The position numbers and the translations under genes are program-made. From assembly GCA_018882825.1 (NCBI GenBank), contig VERC01000062.1, positions 1 to 10,373 on the forward strand: DNA of 10,373 bases. The letters run 5' to 3'. Shown one piece after another: positions 7,111 to 10,373 of the stretch. Numbering within the stretch: the stretch's first letter is position 1; each line of letters opens with the position of its first letter. Source of the stretch: Acidimicrobiia bacterium. GTDB lineage: Bacteria > Actinomycetota > Acidimicrobiia > Acidimicrobiales > Acidimicrobilacustridaceae. The notes beneath the pieces are model-generated. The model made no database searches. It saw nothing but the letters and a program-made list of their open reading frames with translations, and was not told the origin of the DNA.

Positions 7111-7147
7111 GAGGGCGGCCGCCGGATCGCTCCGACGACCGCCCCCG
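7110..7147 (-). terminator. Long hairpin with GNRA-type loop between convergent genes
   Basis: The arms 7110-7126 and 7131-7147 pair over 17 positions with a 4-nt loop. Read on the minus strand, the three non-Watson-Crick positions all become G-U wobbles and the loop is GCGA, a GNRA tetraloop. On the plus strand they are A-C mismatches. The structure therefore best fits a terminator of the minus-strand binding-protein gene, whose stop codon is 24 bases upstream. It may also help stop the convergent SDR transcript. There is no T tract. Confidence 0.7.
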
Positions 7148-7170
7148 AGTGCGGATCACTCCCGATCAGG

Positions 7171-8589
7171 TCAGGACTTGCCCGCCTGGGAGATGCGGTT
7201 GGCGTCGAGCTTGGCCCGATCGACAACCGGTCCACTCAGCTTGACCAGGTACTTGGAGTCACAGGCCTGAGTGCCGATCGTGGTGGGGAGCACCTGCTCG
7301 TAGATGCTGCCCTTCATCTTCAGTACGAGGCCGCAGTCGCCGGGCATGTTGGCGCCCGGGTTGGTGGCCGACTGCAGACCACCGGCGTCGTAGGTGGTGA
7401 CCTTGGCAAGAGTGGACATCATGCAGTCACGCGAGAGCGTCGAACCACAGGACTGGGCCGCCTGCGCCCACAGCAGGAAGGCCGCAGTGGCCTGCATGCC
7501 GAGGAGGCTGGTGGAGCCGCCGTTGGCCTTCACGATCTCCAGGTACTGCTTGACCGCAGGAACCTTGTCGGCCTGCTCGAACGGGTAGTACGTCATGCGC
7601 ACGTACACGTTGTCGGCATTGCCATTGGTGTTCCACTTGGCGAAGTTCGTGTCGTAGAAGTTGGCCTCTTCGAACCACATCGGGTTGAAGTTGATGGTCT
7701 TGGATGCGTCCAGCACGTTCTGGAAGTTCGGGTTGGGAGAGCCGGAGAAGTACACGACCTCCGCACCACAGTCCTTGAGACGCTGCACGAACGGCGTCCA
7801 GTTGGCCTCACCGCCGATGTTGTACACCTGGTCGCAGTTGAGGAACTCCCAGCCCGCCTGCTTGCCGGCGCTGACGGCCTTCTCGGTGGAGTCGATGGTC
7901 GCCGCGTAGTTGGCGTACATCGTCGCCGCCTTCTTCACCTGCGTCGGGAACTTCTGGGCGAAGGTGAACATCGGCGACGCGTTCATGAAGTCACCGGGGT
8001 TCGGCGACGGCTGGTACATGAGCGGACCATTGGCGAACTGCGGCGACACCGTGTAGGTGGGAACCGACGGCATGCCACAGGCCACACGGGTCTGCTCCTG
8101 GGCCGAGTCGAGCGACCAGCCCTGACCGACCAGCATGAACACCTGACCGCAGGCCTCGGTCATCACGTTGTTCACGTTGAGGATGGCGGCGTCGTAGTAC
8201 TTGCCGACCACGGTGCGGCCATTGATGCCGCCCTGGTCGTTGCACCACTTGATCATGGCCTTGATGGCATCCGACATCTCCTTGTTGAGACCCGGAGCCG
8301 AGGCGTAGCCGGCGTCGTCGCCGTAACCGATGGTGATCTGCGTGTCGGTCACGCCCTGCGCCGTGGCGCCCTTGGCATCGCCCTTACCGCACGGCGAGGC
8401 CATCGTGCCGAAGCTGGTCCCCTTGGTGTTGGAGGAGCCACCGCCTCCATTGTTGTCCGAGGAACCCGAACGCCCGCCGCCGCATGCCGCGGCGAGGACG
8501 GCGAGCGCGGCGACGAGACCGATGGCCAGCGTCACTCCCCGTCGTCGTGTGGACCGGCGAACCGGCTCCGTCTTCTGCCCGATAGGCAC
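7171..8589 (-). CDS. ABC transporter substrate-binding lipoprotein (PBP type 1, amino-acid/branched-chain type)
   Basis: A 472-aa surface lipoprotein that should capture a small solute for an ABC importer. The N-terminus has a basic RRSTRRR segment, a hydrophobic helix (about 19-34) and a lipobox ending AAAC with Cys36. A Gly/Ser/Asn linker of about 20 residues follows. The mature part begins VTDTQITIGYGDD and has the LNKEMSDAIKAMIKWCNDQGGINGRTV block typical of the Leu/Ile/Val-binding type 1 fold. The GTG start at 8589 was chosen because GGGAGGGG (8595-8602) lies five bases upstream; the frame is open a further 46 codons without a signal sequence. No permease or ATPase gene is in the window. 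Many actinobacteria carry such orphan binding proteins, which share distant transporters or act in sensing. Ligands could be amino acids, amides or aromatic acids. Confidence 0.9.
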   Translation of the reverse strand: MPIGQKTEPVRRSTRRRGVTLAIGLVAALAVLAAACGGGRSGSSDNNGGGGSSNTKGTSFGTMASPCGKGDAKGATAQGVTDTQITIGYGDDAGYASAPGLNKEMSDAIKAMIKWCNDQGGINGRTVVGKYYDAAILNVNNVMTEACGQVFMLVGQGWSLDSAQEQTRVACGMPSVPTYTVSPQFANGPLMYQPSPNPGDFMNASPMFTFAQKFPTQVKKAATMYANYAATIDSTEKAVSAGKQAGWEFLNCDQVYNIGGEANWTPFVQRLKDCGAEVVYFSGSPNPNFQNVLDASKTINFNPMWFEEANFYDTNFAKWNTNGNADNVYVRMTYYPFEQADKVPAVKQYLEIVKANGGSTSLLGMQATAAFLLWAQAAQSCGSTLSRDCMMSTLAKVTTYDAGGLQSATNPGANMPGDCGLVLKMKGSIYEQVLPTTIGTQACDSKYLVKLSGPVVDRAKLDANRISQAGKS

Positions 8590-8657
8590 GTGTACCCCTC
8601 CCGATGATTCGAATCGACCCGGTCCCCCGGGTGGCACGAGCCCATGGCTCTCGCCGA

Positions 8658-8675
8658 CTCCCCCGGACGGGGGAG
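8658..8675. other. 7-bp stem hairpin in binding-protein leader
   Basis: CTCCCCC (8658-8664) and GGGGGAG (8669-8675) form a perfect stem with a 4-nt loop. If the promoter at 8683-8711 is real, this hairpin forms at the very 5' end of the mRNA and could protect or attenuate it. It could instead end read-through from the upstream operon. Confidence 0.45.
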
Positions 8676-8682
8676 ACCCGAG

Positions 8683-8711
8683 ACCGTAGTGGTCGGGCCC
8701 CGCACCGACAA
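8683..8711 (-). promoter_or_regulatory. Candidate sigma-70-type promoter of binding-protein gene
   Basis: On the minus strand TTGTCG (8706-8711) and TACGGT (8683-8688) are separated by exactly 17 bases. They match the TTGNNN and TANNNT pattern of actinobacterial vegetative promoters. The start point would be near 8676, leaving a leader of about 87 nt. This would let the binding protein be expressed apart from the cupin/SnoaL genes. Confidence 0.4.
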
Positions 8712-8733
8712 GGAATCGGGAGTGCACCCGGGA

Positions 8734-8762
8734 TTCCCGTCGGCTCCCCGAGCGGCGGGGAA
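8734..8762 (-). terminator. Possible terminator after SnoaL-like gene
   Basis: TTCCC and GGGAA flank a GC-rich, imperfectly paired core just past the stop codon of the SnoaL-like gene. The stem has bulges and no T tract, so it is a weak candidate. Confidence 0.3.
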
Positions 8763-8766
8763 TGCC

Positions 8767-9273
8767 TCAGAACTCCCGGTAGGCGGGGTCGAGCCGATCC
8801 CGGCGACCGACGGTGAAGTCCTCCTCCCACTGGAAGGTGGCCACGGGATCGAAAGGCACGGTGTAGTTCCAGTCGAAGGCGCACACCCGCCGAGCGATCA
8901 ACCACACCCCGTCCCGGCGCTCGAAGCGGTCCACGTAGCGCAGACCCATCACCATGTCCGAGGCCGTCCCGTCGTCGCCGGGTCGACTCACGTGATGGGC
9001 CACGCAGTAGGTGTCGACGAGGGCGACGTCGCCCTGCAGTCGGATGTGGGGAAGGGCGATGAAGTGGGTGGTGGCGGCGAAGTGCGGGAGCACTTCGCAC
9101 ACCCAGTCGGCGAACTCGGTGCCCGAACCGCGGAACGAGTTGTGATCGTCGAAACCGTCGGGGTGGTAGCAGGACGCCATCTGCTCGCGATCGAGTCGGT
9201 CGGTCCCGCGGGCCAGGCGCTGGATCACGTCGGTGATCTCGGCCCGGGCGATGAGGTCGTCGAGAGTGGTCAT
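8767..9273 (-). CDS. SnoaL-like / NTF2-fold protein (nuclear transport factor 2 family)
   Basis: A 168-aa small cone-shaped alpha+beta barrel protein of the SnoaL_4 type. It starts with MTTLDDLIARAEITDVIQRLARGTDRLDRE, the helix typical of this group, followed by YHPDGFDDHN (36-45), the family's usual acidic/His block. The core strands contain RYVDRFERRDGVWLIARR (112-129), another hallmark. Members include polyketide cyclases, dehydratases and steroid-type isomerases, but many have no known activity. Polar pocket candidates are His37, Asp39, His44, His70 and Arg112. The ATG at 9273 overlaps the TGA of the upstream cupin gene by four bases (ATGA), so the short in-frame extension upstream is not used. 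It probably acts on the same small molecule as its cupin partner. The exact reaction cannot be assigned. Confidence 0.85.
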   Translation of the reverse strand: MTTLDDLIARAEITDVIQRLARGTDRLDREQMASCYHPDGFDDHNSFRGSGTEFADWVCEVLPHFAATTHFIALPHIRLQGDVALVDTYCVAHHVSRPGDDGTASDMVMGLRYVDRFERRDGVWLIARRVCAFDWNYTVPFDPVATFQWEEDFTVGRRDRLDPAYREF

Positions 9274-9677
9274 CGGGTGAGTCTCGCCGACGTCGACGAC
9301 GCGGGTCGGTCCGGGTCGAGGGGGATCTGCAGGATCCGTCGGACGCCGGATTCGTGCTCGGTGACGTGCCCGGCGCCGACGACGTCCTCGGCCAGCACCA
9401 CCGACCCGGCCGGCAGCAGGCGCGAGTCGCCGTCGCTGGTGGTGATGCGTACCCAGCCGTCGAGCCACACCACCAGTTGACGACGGGGCGCACAGTGCCA
9501 GTCGGGTACCTGCTCGACCGCCACCGCCTCGAGGAACTGCAGTCGGTCGACGGTGAGCGCATCGGAGAGCCGCAGCTCGACAGTTCCCGGCTCAGACGGC
9601 CGCACCGTGCGCGACATCGTCACCTCCTCGAGATGCGTCTCGCCGGACTCGTCGGCCCAGATGCGCAGGTAATCCAT
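9270..9677 (-). CDS. Cupin domain-containing protein
   Basis: A 135-aa small cupin. The conserved part is WHCAPRRQLVVWLDGWVRITTSDGDSRLLPAGSVVLAEDVVGAGHVTEH (about 60-107). His61, Glu97 and His104 are candidate metal ligands, and DG..R.L.AG.VVLAED is the second cupin strand pattern. It has no DNA-binding domain. Such proteins often occur next to SnoaL-like or oxidoreductase genes in actinobacteria, without an assigned reaction. The start ATG 9677 has a weak GGCGGA upstream. Its stop overlaps the SnoaL-like start (9270-9273), so the two are translated together. The gap to the upstream transporter gene is 52 bp on the same strand, so co-transcription is likely but not certain. Confidence 0.8.
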   Translation of the reverse strand: MDYLRIWADESGETHLEEVTMSRTVRPSEPGTVELRLSDALTVDRLQFLEAVAVEQVPDWHCAPRRQLVVWLDGWVRITTSDGDSRLLPAGSVVLAEDVVGAGHVTEHESGVRRILQIPLDPDRPASSTSARLTR

Positions 9678-9729
9678 TCCGCCAGCCTGCCACCACGGAT
9701 GTGCAGCGGTCGTCGGCCGCTGTGCCGGG

Positions 9730-10373
9730 TCACCCGAGGCCGAACCACCCGGCGACGGTCTGTACGAGCACCACGGCGGCCAGCACCGCCACCACCACGA
9801 CGATCACCGTTGCCAGGGCGCGCAGTCGCGGTCCGTTGGCGGCATCGCCGAGCACCGACCGACGGTTGGCCAACAGGAGGATGAACAGGAGGATGATCGG
9901 GGTGATGAGTCCGTTGAGCACCTGCATGTTGATGAGCAGGTCGATGAGATTCCCGGGCACGAGCGCCACGGCGGAGCCGATGACGATGAGCGCGGTGAAC
10001 AGTCCCAGGAACAGTGGGGCCTCGCGGAAGGTCCGCGACACCGAACGTTCGACGCCGATGGCCTCGGCCACCGCGTAGGAGGTGGCCAACGGAACCACGG
10101 CGGCGGCGAGGGCCGAGGCGCCGAGCAGACCGATCCCGAAGAGGATCTGCGCGCCGGATCCGGCCACGGGTTCGAGCGCCTCGGCCGCCTCCTTGGCCGA
10201 CGACAGCGGTCCGGTTCCCCCGATGGCCGTGGCGGTGGCGATGATGATGGCCATCGAGACGACATTGGCGAACACCGCGCCGGTGATCGTGTCGATGCGG
10301 ACCATGCGGTACTCGTCGGGACCATTGCCGCTGTCGGCGACCGCCGCGGGCTGGGACAGCCGCATGTACGGCG
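9730..10373 (-). CDS. Nramp-family divalent metal transporter, C-terminal part (cut by window edge)
   Basis: The C-terminal ~214 aa of a multi-pass membrane protein; the gene starts beyond 10373. The frame stays open to the edge, so the ATG at 10365 is internal. Five hydrophobic helices are visible (about TM7-TM11), for example AVFANVVSMAIIIATATA, the ATSYAVAEAIG block, and LINMQVLNGLITPIILLFILLLANRR, which closely resembles Nramp TM10. The first visible residues, PYMRLSQPAAV, align to the end of TM6, where Nramp proteins have MPHxxYLHSALV. There the Pro is kept but His becomes Tyr. The preceding codon ends in CG, so it cannot encode the metal-binding Met. This fits Nramp-related proteins with changed metal choice, such as the Mg-transporting relatives. 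Family call is firm, ion is not. The stop is at 9730-9732. Confidence 0.75.
   Translation of the reverse strand, partial: PYMRLSQPAAVADSGNGPDEYRMVRIDTITGAVFANVVSMAIIIATATAIGGTGPLSSAKEAAEALEPVAGSGAQILFGIGLLGASALAAAVVPLATSYAVAEAIGVERSVSRTFREAPLFLGLFTALIVIGSAVALVPGNLIDLLINMQVLNGLITPIILLFILLLANRRSVLGDAANGPRLRALATVIVVVVAVLAAVVLVQTVAGWFGLG

Larger units (their letters stand above)
8590..8766. promoter_or_regulatory. Intergenic region upstream of binding-protein gene
   Basis: A 177-bp non-coding gap on the minus side of the SnoaL-like gene. From right to left it holds an imperfect GC hairpin (8734-8762) just after the SnoaL stop, then a promoter candidate, then the 8658-8675 hairpin, then the binding-protein ribosome site. 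No small gene with a ribosome site was found in it. Confidence 0.5.

Noticed and set aside
8590..8727. N-terminal 46-codon extension of the binding lipoprotein
   Set aside because: It would place the signal peptide far inside the protein; GTG 8589 with GGGAGGGG upstream is better.

Overview
The window is very GC-rich, with dense, short-gapped genes, G/C-ending codons, frequent GTG starts, lipoproteins with LPGC or AAAC lipoboxes, and enzyme families (Baeyer-Villiger monooxygenase, SDR, SnoaL-like, PBP type 1 binding protein) that are abundant in environmental Actinomycetota. An Acidimicrobiia-like actinobacterium is my best guess, but that is inference from gene style, not from a marker gene. 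No RNA gene, insertion sequence, phage gene or CRISPR array was seen.

Layout, left to right. Positions 1-85 are non-coding with a small tandem repeat. A minus-strand lipoprotein with a zinc-metallopeptidase HExxH motif (86-1063) is divergent from a plus-strand pair: a small cupin (1173-1628) and a flavin-dependent Baeyer-Villiger monooxygenase (1625-3406). This pair overlaps by 4 bp and is almost certainly one operon. A hairpin at 3410-3450 separates it from a convergent minus-strand pair: a choloylglycine/penicillin V acylase-type Ntn amidase (5116-6114) followed by a DHA2-like MFS transporter (3474-5045). A divergent intergenic region leads to a plus-strand SDR oxidoreductase (6313-7086). 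A strong hairpin then separates it from a convergent orphan branched-chain-amino-acid-type binding lipoprotein (7171-8589). The right end holds a minus-strand run: the C-terminal part of an Nramp-family transporter (9730 to the edge), a cupin (9270-9677) and a SnoaL/NTF2-like protein (8767-9273). The last two overlap by 4 bp.

Together the genes suggest small-molecule catabolism of ketones or amide conjugates: oxygen insertion next to a carbonyl (BVMO), alcohol/ketone interconversion (SDR), amide hydrolysis coupled to export or import (Ntn amidase plus MFS), and solute capture at the surface (binding lipoprotein). No substrate can be read from the sequence. I found no clear new defence or mobile system. 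The most interesting points are the Nramp fragment, whose metal-site Met cannot be present in my alignment, the amidase-MFS pair with penicillin V acylase-like active-site residues, the cupin-BVMO coupling, and the orphan binding protein with its own promoter and leader hairpin. Several gene starts were moved downstream of the longest reading frame on ribosome-site or catalytic-residue grounds.
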